From Streptomyces niveiscabiei (lineage in GTDB: Bacteria > Actinomycetota > Actinomycetes > Streptomycetales > Streptomycetaceae), in assembly GCF_001419795.1 (NCBI RefSeq), contig NZ_LIRL01000016.1, forward strand, positions 1-33,880: a stretch of 33,880 bases of DNA, written 5' to 3'. Positions 1 to 7,500 of this stretch are shown piece after piece. Each line of letters starts with the position of its first letter. Position 1 is the stretch's first letter. The notes under the pieces are model-generated. The model was not told where the DNA came from. It ran no database searches and was given only the letters and a program-made list of their open reading frames with translations. The position numbers and the translations under genes are program-made.

Positions 1-262
1 GCAGGCCCTGCGCAACGGCTACGTCGGCCGCGCCGGGACGTTCACCATCTACCGGTCGAACAACTGCCCCAACCCGACCGGCGACGACTACGTGGTCACC
101 GCGGGCAACAGCAGCGCGATCAGCTTCGCCGAGCAGATCAACAAGACCGAGGCGTACCGGCCCGAGTCGTCCTTCTCCGACGCCGTCAAGGGGCTCGCAC
201 TGTACGGCGCGAAGGTCATCCGTCCCGAGGCGCTGGCCACAGCCATCGCGTCCAAGACCTGA
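1..262 (+). CDS. Major capsid protein, C-terminal end (partial)
   Basis: The reading frame is open from base 2 to a TGA at 260-262 and encodes the last 86 residues of a protein whose start lies before the window. The visible part is rich in aromatic and polar beta-strand residues and ends with a segment reading GAKVIRPEALATAIASKT. This kind of ending (conserved V-x-RPEA) is typical of the C-terminus of actinophage major capsid proteins of the HK97 or P22 coat fold. It is the first of a tightly packed series of head and tail genes in the usual siphovirus order, which supports the call. The capsid role is inferred from this ending and from position; the fold itself cannot be judged from so short a piece. 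Confidence 0.7.
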   Translation, partial: QALRNGYVGRAGTFTIYRSNNCPNPTGDDYVVTAGNSSAISFAEQINKTEAYRPESSFSDAVKGLALYGAKVIRPEALATAIASKT

Positions 263-280
263 TCAGGAGGGTCAACCCCT

Positions 281-646
281 ATGGCACGCACCGCTGTTCC
301 GTACAGCAACCTCGTTCCCAACGGCAGCCTCGCCGATCCGGCGGGCACAGCGGTCGCCTCCGGAGCGGGCAACGGCGGCCAGGTCGCCGCCTCGTTCCCG
401 GAGCTGACGCTGCTGCGGGTCTCCAACGCCTCCGGCGGTTCCGGAACCGCCACCGTCCTCGCGGGCTCCCTGCCCCTGGCCATCGCCTCCGGACAGGGCG
501 CCCTCGCCGTGACGGTGGCCAGCGGAGCCACCCAGTGGATCGGGCCGGTGGAGTCCGGCCGGTTCCTCCAGAACGACGGCTCTCTGATCGTGGAGACGTC
601 CGTCGCGATGACCATCACCGCTTTCAAGGTCCCGAGGAACACCTGA
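281..646 (+). CDS. Small virion protein, possible head decoration protein
   Basis: 121 residues, ATG start with AGGAGG ten bases upstream (264-269), 18 bases after the capsid stop. The sequence is rich in Ala, Gly, Ser, Thr and Val with alternating hydrophobic residues, as in an all-beta domain, and has no membrane segment or signal peptide. Position directly after the major capsid gene and the composition suggest a decoration or capsid-stabilising protein, but I recognise no named family. Its C-terminal half shares a pattern with the product of 2809-3138 (V-x-SG, then IGP, a Phe-Leu/Gln stretch, DG, then a Val/Thr-rich strand), so the two may be diverged copies of one fold. The stop overlaps the start of the next gene. 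Confidence 0.7.
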   Translation: MARTAVPYSNLVPNGSLADPAGTAVASGAGNGGQVAASFPELTLLRVSNASGGSGTATVLAGSLPLAIASGQGALAVTVASGATQWIGPVESGRFLQNDGSLIVETSVAMTITAFKVPRNT

Positions 647-1005
647 TGGCCGAGACGATCTACGTTCGCGGCGAGGGCGGCGGCATCCACGCGATGGACC
701 TGCCGCTGCCCGAGCCGATCGAGGAGCGCTTGCGCAAGGGCATGCTCCGCCGCGTCAACGAGGACGGCACCCCCTACATCGAGCCTCCGGCCGAACCGGA
801 CGAGGACTCCGAGCAGACCACCGGCGCGGGCCAGGTACCGGCCCCGGGGCAGCAGGTCACCGGGCCCCCTCTGACCGAGCCAGGGAAGACCGCCAGCAAG
901 GCGGACTGGGTGGGCTGGGCCGTCGTGAACGGCGCCAACGCTGAGGAGGCCGACGGCATGACCAAGGCCGACCTCATCGACAAGTACGGCACCCCGTCCA
1001 TCTGA
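646..1005 (+). CDS. Phage head-region protein with C-terminal helical SAP/Rho-N-like tail
   Basis: 119 residues. The start ATG at 646 overlaps the previous stop as TGATG, so translational coupling is likely; an in-frame upstream ATG at 535 lies inside the previous gene and was rejected. The N-terminal 55 residues read like a small beta domain. Residues about 55-85 are a low-complexity Pro/Glu/Gly linker. The last 30 residues (KADWVGWAVVNG then MTKADLIDKYG) look like a helix-extended-helix motif of the Rho N-terminal or SAP kind, which is common at the end of small actinophage head proteins. Its position between capsid and connector genes suggests a head-assembly or head-completion role. That role is inference. 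Confidence 0.7.
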   Translation: MAETIYVRGEGGGIHAMDLPLPEPIEERLRKGMLRRVNEDGTPYIEPPAEPDEDSEQTTGAGQVPAPGQQVTGPPLTEPGKTASKADWVGWAVVNGANAEEADGMTKADLIDKYGTPSI

Positions 1006-1014
1006 GGAGGCACC

Positions 1015-1572
1015 GTGCCGCTCCCTCCTCTCGCCACCGGGGCGGACGCCACCACCTACGGCTACAACCTGCCGCCGGCGTCCGCCGACTCGCTGCTCGC
1101 CCGCGCGTCGACCCGCATCCGCCGCGCGGCAGGCCAGCCCATCACGGCCAGCGCCGTCACCGTGCAGCTGCCGGTCGAAGACGGCAAGGTCGAACTGCCA
1201 GCCCCGCCGGTCCTTGAGGTCCAGGCCGTCTCGTCCGTGGACGAGACAGGCGCCCTCACCGCCCTCACCGGCTGGTGGTGGGACGGCGAGCACCTCCACG
1301 TCGGATGCCAGATCCGCGTGCAGGTCACCTACCGGCGAGGCTGGGACACGCTGCCCGACGGCATCGTGGAACTCACCTGCCAGGTCGCCGACCGCCTAGC
1401 CAGCACGCCGGCCGGACTGGCGGCGGGCCTCCGCGAGCGCGCCATCGACGACTACCGCGAGGTGTACGCGACCGAAGCCCTCCAGGCCACCGGTGACCTG
1501 CTGCCCAGCGAACTCGCCGCGCTCCAGCGGGAGCTGGGAGTGCGCTGCGTCTGGGTGGTGAGCTCATCGTGA
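1015..1572 (+). CDS. Head-tail connector (HK97 gp6-like adaptor)
   Basis: 185 residues, GTG start with GAGGAGG just upstream. The N-terminal 40 residues are helical and Arg-rich (LLARASTRIRRAAGQPI), followed by a beta region with VTYRRGWD (about residue 105) and a helical C-terminal half. The pattern of a helical first segment, then a short beta insertion carrying V-x-Y-x-x-G, then Leu/Ala-rich helices, is that of adaptor proteins of the HK97 gp6 type, which sit under the portal and prepare the head for tail joining. Its place, after capsid genes and before the HK97 gp10-like gene, agrees. The stop overlaps the next GTG as GTGA. Confidence 0.7.
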   Translation: MPLPPLATGADATTYGYNLPPASADSLLARASTRIRRAAGQPITASAVTVQLPVEDGKVELPAPPVLEVQAVSSVDETGALTALTGWWWDGEHLHVGCQIRVQVTYRRGWDTLPDGIVELTCQVADRLASTPAGLAAGLRERAIDDYREVYATEALQATGDLLPSELAALQRELGVRCVWVVSSS

Positions 1573-1979
1573 CCGCCCCCGGCTTCGAGGAGTTCCTCGC
1601 CCGAGGCCGGGCAGCGGCTGAGGACCTCCAGCGCGACCGCATCCACCTGTGGATGCCGGGGCCCGACGTCTTCGACCGGGCCACCGGCACCACCACCCCG
1701 GGGCCTCCGCTCGTGGACTACTACACAGGCGAGGCGCGGGTGAAGCCCGTTGCCAGCAGCGAGGAAGTCACGGCCGCCGAGCGGGAGATCACCCTGACCG
1801 ACTTCGAGGTCTCCGTGCCGTGGAGCACCGCAGTTACAGAACGGCCTCTGCCCGGCGCCGTCATCGACGTCCTTGCCGCACCGGATACCCGCATGGTCGG
1901 GCTGCGCCTGTGGGTCACCGGCGTCAAATTCAACTCCACTGCCACGGCCTGGCGGATCAGAGCGGAGGTGAGGGCCTGA
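1569..1979 (+). CDS. Head-closure protein (DUF6093-like)
   Basis: 136 residues, GTG start overlapping the previous stop by four bases. The sequence has a helical start and then a beta-rich body with ARVKPVASS, ITLTDFEVSVPW and a final beta hairpin (LRLWVTGVKFNS). This order matches the small beta-barrel stopper proteins found between adaptor and tail-completion genes in actinophages, often labelled DUF6093. The family assignment is from memory of the pattern; the head-closure role rests mainly on gene order. No unusual residues or frame breaks are seen. The stop overlaps the next start (TGATG), so these connector genes are read as one translationally coupled block. Confidence 0.6.
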   Translation: MTAPGFEEFLARGRAAAEDLQRDRIHLWMPGPDVFDRATGTTTPGPPLVDYYTGEARVKPVASSEEVTAAEREITLTDFEVSVPWSTAVTERPLPGAVIDVLAAPDTRMVGLRLWVTGVKFNSTATAWRIRAEVRA

Positions 1980-2380
1980 TGAGCGCACGCTTCGACATGG
2001 GTGACGTCCGCCGCCTGGAGCGCCACCTCGCGCGCAGCATCCCGCGTATCCGCCGCGACGCGCGCCAGGTCGTCGTCCGGGGCGCGGTGAACGTGAAGAA
2101 CGACTGGCGCAACAACGCCCGCGCCAGCGGGCGCAAGCACGCGGGCAAGCTCTACCCGCGGACAGTGGGCTTCGACGTCGCCGCGTACGGCCCGGACGTG
2201 TGGGCGGCGACGATCGGCCCGGACAAGGCGGGCACCCAGGGGGCTCTGGGCAACCTGCTGGAGTACGGGTCCGTGAAGAACCCGCCGCACCGGGACGGCG
2301 GCCGGGCCCTGGACGCCGAACTCCCGGCGTTCGTCGCGCAGATGGAGCTGCTGGCCGCGCGCGGACTGGCGTGGTGGTGA
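1979..2380 (+). CDS. HK97 gp10-like tail-completion protein
   Basis: 133 residues from ATG 1979; an open extension upstream to 1649 lies inside the previous gene and was rejected. It starts with a basic helical segment rich in Arg, then VKNDWRNNARASGRKHAG, a beta region ending in ATIGPDKAGTQG, and ALGNLLEYGSVKNPPH. The LEYG followed by a P-P-H motif near the C-terminus is a hallmark of HK97 gp10-like and tail-component proteins, where LxEFGT-x-x-xPA-x-P is usual. These proteins join the head connector to the tail. Neighbours on both sides are connector genes, which supports the call. Confidence 0.75.
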   Translation: MSARFDMGDVRRLERHLARSIPRIRRDARQVVVRGAVNVKNDWRNNARASGRKHAGKLYPRTVGFDVAAYGPDVWAATIGPDKAGTQGALGNLLEYGSVKNPPHRDGGRALDAELPAFVAQMELLAARGLAWW

Positions 2381-2384
2381 GCCG

Positions 2385-2798
2385 GTGAGCACTCCTCCCG
2401 ACGCTCTCCCGCACATGGACGCCGTCCAGGCCGCGTTGGAAGCGATCGGCCTCACCGTGTACGTGGGCGGGGCACCTACCACGGCCGGGTGGTCGCCGCC
2501 GGACAAGTTCGCCGTTCTGTACCCGGACCCGGGCAAGGCCGTGAGGGCGTCGCTCGCCGACAACCGCGACGACTTCGACACCGTCATGCAGGTCACCTGC
2601 GTCGGAAGCGACGTCGTACGGGCCCTGTGGGTCGCCGCCCGGGTCCGCCGGGCCCTCGCCGCGCCCCTCACGGTAGAGGGCCGTATCTGCTGGCCCGCCG
2701 AGGACCTCGGCGGGCCGCCCGTACAGCGGGACGACGACGTCACACCGCCTGTCTTCTACGTGCCGGTCCAATACCGGCTCTGCTCAACTCCCGCCTGA
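2385..2798 (+). CDS. Tail terminator protein
   Basis: 137 residues, GTG start four bases after the previous stop; the Shine-Dalgarno is weak, so coupling to the upstream gene is likely. The layout is that of tail terminators of the lambda gpU or DUF3168 kind: an N-terminal helix (PHMDAVQAALEAIG), a strand with YVGGAP, a beta strand FAVLYPDPGK, a conserved VMQVTCVGSD strand, a helix carrying AARVRRALAAPL, and a final strand with PVQYRLC. Position between the gp10-like gene and the major tail gene fits. It would form the ring that caps the tail tube. The assignment is by pattern and gene order. Confidence 0.7.
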   Translation: MSTPPDALPHMDAVQAALEAIGLTVYVGGAPTTAGWSPPDKFAVLYPDPGKAVRASLADNRDDFDTVMQVTCVGSDVVRALWVAARVRRALAAPLTVEGRICWPAEDLGGPPVQRDDDVTPPVFYVPVQYRLCSTPA

Positions 2799-2808
2799 TG
2801 GAGGACCC

Positions 2809-3138
2809 ATGGCCACCCTGACCACCCAGGTCGTCGCCCTCGCCGGGCTGAACCCGGCTTACGCCTCGGCGGCGGCCGGCGGGGACAAGTGCGCGGTCGG
2901 CGACCGGAACTTCCTGCACGTGAAGAACGGTTCGGCGTCGTCGGTGACTGTGACGCTCACCGCGACGGCGTCCGTACGCGGGCAGGCCGTTGCGAACCTG
3001 ACGGTCGCGGTCCCGGCATCCGGGGAACGGATGATCGGCCCGCTCCAGCCGGACCTTTTCCAGTCCCAGACCGACGGCCTGTGCGCCATCGGCTACAGCG
3101 CGAGTGCCTCCGTCACCGTCGCGTCCCTGCGGATCTGA
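2809..3138 (+). CDS. Small beta-rich virion protein, possible second decoration-type protein
   Basis: 109 residues, ATG start with GGAGG six bases upstream. The protein is Val/Thr/Ser/Ala-rich with repeated strand-like segments and ends in SASASVTVASLRI. It has a motif FLHVKNGSASSVTV near residue 37 and ASGERMIGPLQP near residue 72. The pattern resembles the product of 281-646, which suggests a shared immunoglobulin-like or decoration fold used twice, once after the capsid gene and once before the tail-tube gene. I do not recognise a named family. It is the last gene before an intrinsic terminator, so it may be the end of the head transcription unit. Confidence 0.65.
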   Translation: MATLTTQVVALAGLNPAYASAAAGGDKCAVGDRNFLHVKNGSASSVTVTLTATASVRGQAVANLTVAVPASGERMIGPLQPDLFQSQTDGLCAIGYSASASVTVASLRI

Positions 3139-3159
3139 TCCGCTCCCCGCCCCTGCCCG

Positions 3160-3185
3160 CCCCGCGCCGACGGCCGGGGTTTTTT
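3160..3185 (+). terminator. Intrinsic terminator between head and tail genes
   Basis: CCCCG at 3160-3164 pairs with CGGGG at 3175-3179, with further pairing inside (GCC at 3166-3168 with GGC at 3172-3174) around the triloop GAC and a one-base bulge at 3165. Six T follow at 3180-3185. This is a textbook rho-independent terminator, unusual for standing in the middle of a virion gene block, 21 bases before the major tail gene. Confidence 0.8.
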
Positions 3186-3205
3186 GATGCCCTGGAGGGA
3201 CTCTC

Positions 3206-3685
3206 ATGGCTGACCTGATCAGCGACGGCAAGACCCGCGTGGCGTGGGCCAGCGCCATCGCGAACATCAACGCCCCTACCGTCGCCGAACTGACGGCGGC
3301 GGCCGACTACACCACACGCATCACCCCGGACGGCCTCAAACTCGACCCGTCCACAGCGGACGTCGACACGTCCTCGCTGGCGTCCACCTTCGACACGAAG
3401 ACGGTCGGCCGGGTGGGCTTCGACACCGAACTGACCTTCAAGCGCGGCGACAACCCGACCGACGACGCCCCGTTCACGACCCTCAAGTACGGGGTCTCCG
3501 GCTTCCTCGTCGTCCGCCGGGCAGTCGCCTACGCCACCGCGTGGACGGTTGGCCAGAAGGTGGAGGTCTACCCGATGGCCTGCGGCGAGCCGCAGAACAG
3601 CTCTCCGGCCGCGAACGAGGTCGCGAAGTTCGTGTCGCCGATGAAAGTCACGGACGCCCCGGCGACCGCCGCGACGGTGGCCTGA
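3206..3685 (+). CDS. Major tail tube protein
   Basis: 159 residues, ATG start with GGAGG upstream. It carries the usual features of an actinophage tail-tube subunit: a start reading GKTRVAWASAIANIN, the strand DYTTRITPDGLKL, a central segment with KTVGRVGFDTELTFKRGD, and a C-terminal strand VEVYPMACG. The length is at the short end for the family (usually 150-250). It lies right before the tail-assembly chaperone pair and the tape measure, exactly the order expected. It would polymerise around the tape measure to form the tube of a non-contractile tail. The stop overlaps the next start as TGATG. Confidence 0.85.
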   Translation: MADLISDGKTRVAWASAIANINAPTVAELTAAADYTTRITPDGLKLDPSTADVDTSSLASTFDTKTVGRVGFDTELTFKRGDNPTDDAPFTTLKYGVSGFLVVRRAVAYATAWTVGQKVEVYPMACGEPQNSSPAANEVAKFVSPMKVTDAPATAATVA

Positions 3686-4203
3686 TGTCCGACATCGAAG
3701 AAATCCTCAAGGCGGCCAAGCCCCGGCAGCGCACTGTGCAGGTGTGCGTCCGGGGCGATCTCGCGGGCGAGGTCGAGCAGCTCGCGGACGAGCTGTCGCG
3801 GGTGTCGGAGGACTGGGAACCGTCGAACATCGCCGAGGCCCATCCGGGCCGAGCTATCGCCGCGCGGCTGCGGGAGGCCCGGGAGCTGGCGAAGGCGGCG
3901 GAACAGCCGTTCACGCTGCGGTACATCGGCGACCGCGCGTACTCCGACCTGCTGGCCGCCCACCCGTCGGACAACGACAACGAGTTGTTCGACGACCGCA
4001 CGTTCCCACGCGCGCTGATCGCCGCAGCCTGCATCGACCCGGTGATGAGCGAGAAGCAGGCCGCCGCCCTGTTCGAGGTCATCAGCCAGGGCGAGATCAA
4101 GAAGCTGTTCGACGCTGCGTGGGACGTCCACCATGCGGCCGACGTCGCCCCTTTCTCGCTGGCCGCCTCCGCGCTCCTGGCGGGCCTTGGCGGCGGGAAG
4201 TAG
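3685..4203 (+). CDS. Tail assembly chaperone, short form (gpG-like)
   Basis: 172 residues from ATG 3685, overlapping the major tail stop. It is acidic and helical, with KPRQRTVQVCVRGDLAGEVE near the start, a long Glu/Leu-rich middle, and RTFPRALIAAACIDP about residue 110. The latter resembles the conserved FPRALIAAC...P segment of actinophage tail chaperones. In lambda-like phages this protein is made together with a longer form produced by a -1 ribosomal shift, and both guide tail-tube assembly on the tape measure. A fitting slippery site is present near its end (4149-4155) and the downstream frame continues to 4511. The family role is established knowledge; the pairing here is inferred. Confidence 0.85.
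   Translation: MSDIEEILKAAKPRQRTVQVCVRGDLAGEVEQLADELSRVSEDWEPSNIAEAHPGRAIAARLREARELAKAAEQPFTLRYIGDRAYSDLLAAHPSDNDNELFDDRTFPRALIAAACIDPVMSEKQAAALFEVISQGEIKKLFDAAWDVHHAADVAPFSLAASALLAGLGGGK
4149..4155 (+). promoter_or_regulatory. Predicted -1 ribosomal frameshift site CCCTTTC
   Basis: The heptamer C-CCT-TTC is in the zero frame of the chaperone gene and fits the X-XXY-YYZ rule exactly, with Pro and Phe tRNAs able to re-pair on CCC and TTT. Five bases later GGCCGCC (4161-4167) can pair with GGC-G-GGCC (4179-4186), giving a possible stimulatory stem. The -1 frame entered here runs open to 4511. The zero frame stops at 4201-4203. Confidence 0.7.
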
Positions 4204-4511
4204 AAGCGGCGCGCGCCTGGGGTGTGCCGAGATCGGTGTTCCTGGGGCGCGTCGTGCACGACGGCGAGCCGCTGTGGCTGGCGGAGGACCGGGCGTGGGC
4301 GCTGGCTCTGCTGGAGGTGGAAGCCGACGCCTGCCCGGAGTGCCGACAGCCCTGGAGTGAAGCCACGGCCGCCGACAACGAGTTCGGCTATACGGCGGAG
4401 CTGATCCGCTGTCACGCCTGCACCGCGTCGGCGCGGACGGTGCGGGCCTACCAGGACAAGGGCGGGCAGGCCGAGGGCCTCCACGTTCGGATCGAGCGCA
4501 CAACGCAATAA
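4155..4511 (+). CDS. Tail assembly chaperone frameshift extension (gpT-like), zinc-binding
   Basis: This frame has no convincing start of its own before 4220 and is most simply read as the -1 continuation of the chaperone, giving a fusion of about 274 residues. The extension has PRSVFLGRVVHDGEPLWLAED near its start and ALALLEVEADACPECRQPW followed by LIRCHACTAS, so two CxxC pairs that probably bind zinc. Extensions of this type, with paired CxxC, are common in the long chaperone form of actinophages. In this class the long form binds the tape measure and the short form binds the tube protein. A separate GTG start near 4219-4241 cannot be ruled out. Confidence 0.7.
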   Translation, partial: LAGRLRAPGGPWRREVEAARAWGVPRSVFLGRVVHDGEPLWLAEDRAWALALLEVEADACPECRQPWSEATAADNEFGYTAELIRCHACTASARTVRAYQDKGGQAEGLHVRIERTTQ

Positions 4512-4529
4512 CGCGACGGGGGGTGAGCC

Positions 4530-7500
4530 GTGGTCACCCGCACCGTCACTGTCCGCCTGGTCGGGGACGTCAACCGCTACACCAGCAGCATGCGGCAGGC
4601 CGCACGCCAGACGTCCCAGCTCGCGGGCGCGGGCGCGGCTGTCGGCACAGCGCTGGTCGCCGGATTCGCGCTGGCCGCCACAGCAGCGGCCAAGTTCGAC
4701 AAGGAACTCAGCAACGTCCGCGCCGTGACCCAGGCGAACGGCGCGGAGATGAAGAAGCTCCGCGCCGCCGCGCTCGAAGCGGGCAAGACCACGAGCTTCA
4801 CGGCAACTGAGGCGGCCCGCGCGGAAGCCGAGCTGGCGCGCGCCGGCGTCAGCACGGCCGACATCGTCGGCGGCGCGCTGAAGGGAGCCCTCGCGCTCGC
4901 GGCGGCCGGTCAGGTCGACCTCACTGAGGCCGCGGTCGTGAGCGCCCAGGCCATGAACACCTTCGGCCTGAAGGGCAAGGACGTCACCCACGTCGCCGAT
5001 CTCCTCGCCGCCGGCGCGAACAAGAGCGCGGCCGACGTCCACGGGCTGGCGATGTCTCTGCGGATGGGAGGTCTGCTCGCGCACCAGACCGGCCTGTCCA
5101 TCGAGGACACCGTCGGCGTCCTCGCGGCGTTCGCCGACCACGCGTTGATCGGCTCCGATGCCGGGACCTCCCTGAAGGTCATGCTTCAGCGCCTCGTGCC
5201 TCAGAGCAAAGAGGCGAAGACGATGATGGAGGAGATCGGCTTCTCCGCCTACGACGCGACCGGGAAGTTCGTGGGTTTGGAGGAACTGTCGGCCCGCATG
5301 AAGACGTCGTTCTCCAAGCTCACGCCGGAGGCGCGGAACGCCGCGATGGCGACGATCTTCGGCGCGGACGCCGTACGGTCGGCGACGATCCTGTACGAGC
5401 TGGGCGCCGACGGCATCACGAAGTACGTCGATGCGGTCGACGACCAGGGCGCGGCTCAGCGGATGGCGGCGACGCAGACCGACAACCTCGTCGGCGACCT
5501 GGAGCGGCTGCGCGGGGCGATCGAGGTCGCCCTGATCGAGTCCGGGTCGGCGGCGAACGACTCGCTGCGGGCGATGACCCAGTGGGTCACCCGGCTGGTG
5601 AACGCGTACAACGACCTCCCGCCGTCGCTCCAGCACGCGGTCACGCTGTTCAGCGGCATCGGTGGAGCTGCCGCCCTGGCTGCGGCCGGTGTTCTCCTGT
5701 TGCTCCCCAGGATCGCCGCGACCCGTACGGCGCTCGCCTCCATGGGGCTGACGGCCGCCCGCACGAGGGCCATTCTCGGAACCCTCGGCAGGGTCGGCAT
5801 CGTGGTCGCCGGCCTGGAGCTGATCTCGTACGCCTCCGAGCAGGTCCGCAAGGAGTTCCAGGACGCGCCGCCGTCGGTGTCGAAGATGGCGAACAGCCTG
5901 GTCGACCTCGCCCGGACGGGGAACGTCGGGGGCGAGGCGCTCAGCAAGCTGGGCAGCGACCTGGACGGGTTCGGCGAGGCCGTACAGCGTGTGGCGCACC
6001 CGGACTGGAAGGCCCGTACGACCGACGTCGTCAACTCGCTGACCTTCGGGATCACCGAGGGGCTGGCGGAGACGCAGATCCCCCTTCAAGAGGCCCGCGA
6101 CAAGATCAAGGCGGTCGACGAGGCGTTGGCACAGCTCGCGCAGTCGGGCAATGCCCAGCTCGCGAGCGACGCCTTCACCCGGCTCGCGGGTGCTGCGGCG
6201 GCGGACGGCACCAGCAAGGAGAAGCTCCTGACGCTGATGCCGCAGTACACCGACGCGCTCGCCAACGTGGACACGCAGTCCAAGACCAACGCGACCTCGC
6301 AGGCGGAACTCGCCAAGCAACTCGGCCTGACGGCCGACGAGCTTCAGGATCAGCGGACCGAGGCGGAGAAGCTCGCGGACTCCCTCAACGCGCTCAACGG
6401 CGTCAACATCGGCGCTGCCCAGCGTGAGATCTCCTTCAGGCAGTCCCTCGCCGACCTCACGGAGGCGGTGAAGGACAACGGCAGGTCGCTCGACGTCACC
6501 AGCGCGAAGGGGCGGCAAGTCAAGTCGGCGTTCCTGGACGCCGCTTCAGCCGCGATGGAGCACGCGCAGGCGATCAGCGAGCAGAAGGGGTCCCAGGAGG
6601 CCGGGCAGAAGGTCTTGGAGAAGGACATCTCGCTGCTGCGGCAGCAGATGCTCACGGCCGGGTTCGCCAAGGACGTTGTCGACGACCTGCTCTCCTCCTA
6701 CCTCCAGATGCCGGTGTCGACGACGACGACCGTGAAGGCCGACACGAAGGCGGCTGTCGCCGACCTCGAAGGAGTACAGCAGCGGCTCCGGGAGACCAAG
6801 GGCAAGTCGGTGACCGTCAACGCGCTCACCGGACAGGCCGAGAAAGCGCTGACGGACGTCGGCTTCAAGGTCACCCATATGAAGGACGGGCGGGTGAGCA
6901 TCACCATCCCGACGGGGCCGCCCACAGCCGCCATCTCGGCGATCCAGGGCGCGATCAACAGCGTCACGGGCAGGACCATCGGGATCGGTGTCTACCGCAC
7001 GGAGTACCTCACCACGGTCCGCAAGTCCATTCCGGGGGTCACTCCGAACGCTCAGGGTGGCCTGATCCGCCGAGCCGACGGGGGGCCCGTCCAGTTCATC
7101 CCGGACGGCGGCCCCATCGTCGGGCCCGGGACGGGAACGTCGGACAGCATCCCGGCCCTGATCAGCAACGGCGAGTACGTCATCAAGGCGTCGTCGGTCC
7201 GCAAGTACGGCGTGGCGATGTTCGACCGGCTCAACGCGGGCCATTTCGCGTCCGGCGGCCTGCTGGGCGGCTTCACCTACGAGCCGTCCGGGCAGCCGGT
7301 GCTGGGCGGTCCGTCGGACGCCAAGCAGCGGTACGACGACCTGGTCAACAAGCTCCGGGACGCCTGGAAGGAGTACCAGGACGCGCTCAAGGAGCGCGAC
7401 AAGGTCCTGCGCGACAAGAAGTCGACGAAGAAGGACCGCGACGCCGCCCGCAAGGAGGCCGCGACCGCGTACGCGGCGGTGAAGTCCCTCGACGCCCAGC

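Noticed and set aside
4192-4203. GGCGGGAAG before the chaperone stop as the slippery site
   Set aside because: Slipping back one base would put Gly-tRNA on CGG and does not meet X-XXY-YYZ; CCCTTTC upstream does.
3648-6518. Long open minus-strand frame (956 codons) opposite the tail chaperone and tape measure genes
   Set aside because: It is a shadow of third-position G/C bias; the composition is Arg/Gly/Val-rich without domains, there is no ribosome site, and the plus-strand genes are clear.
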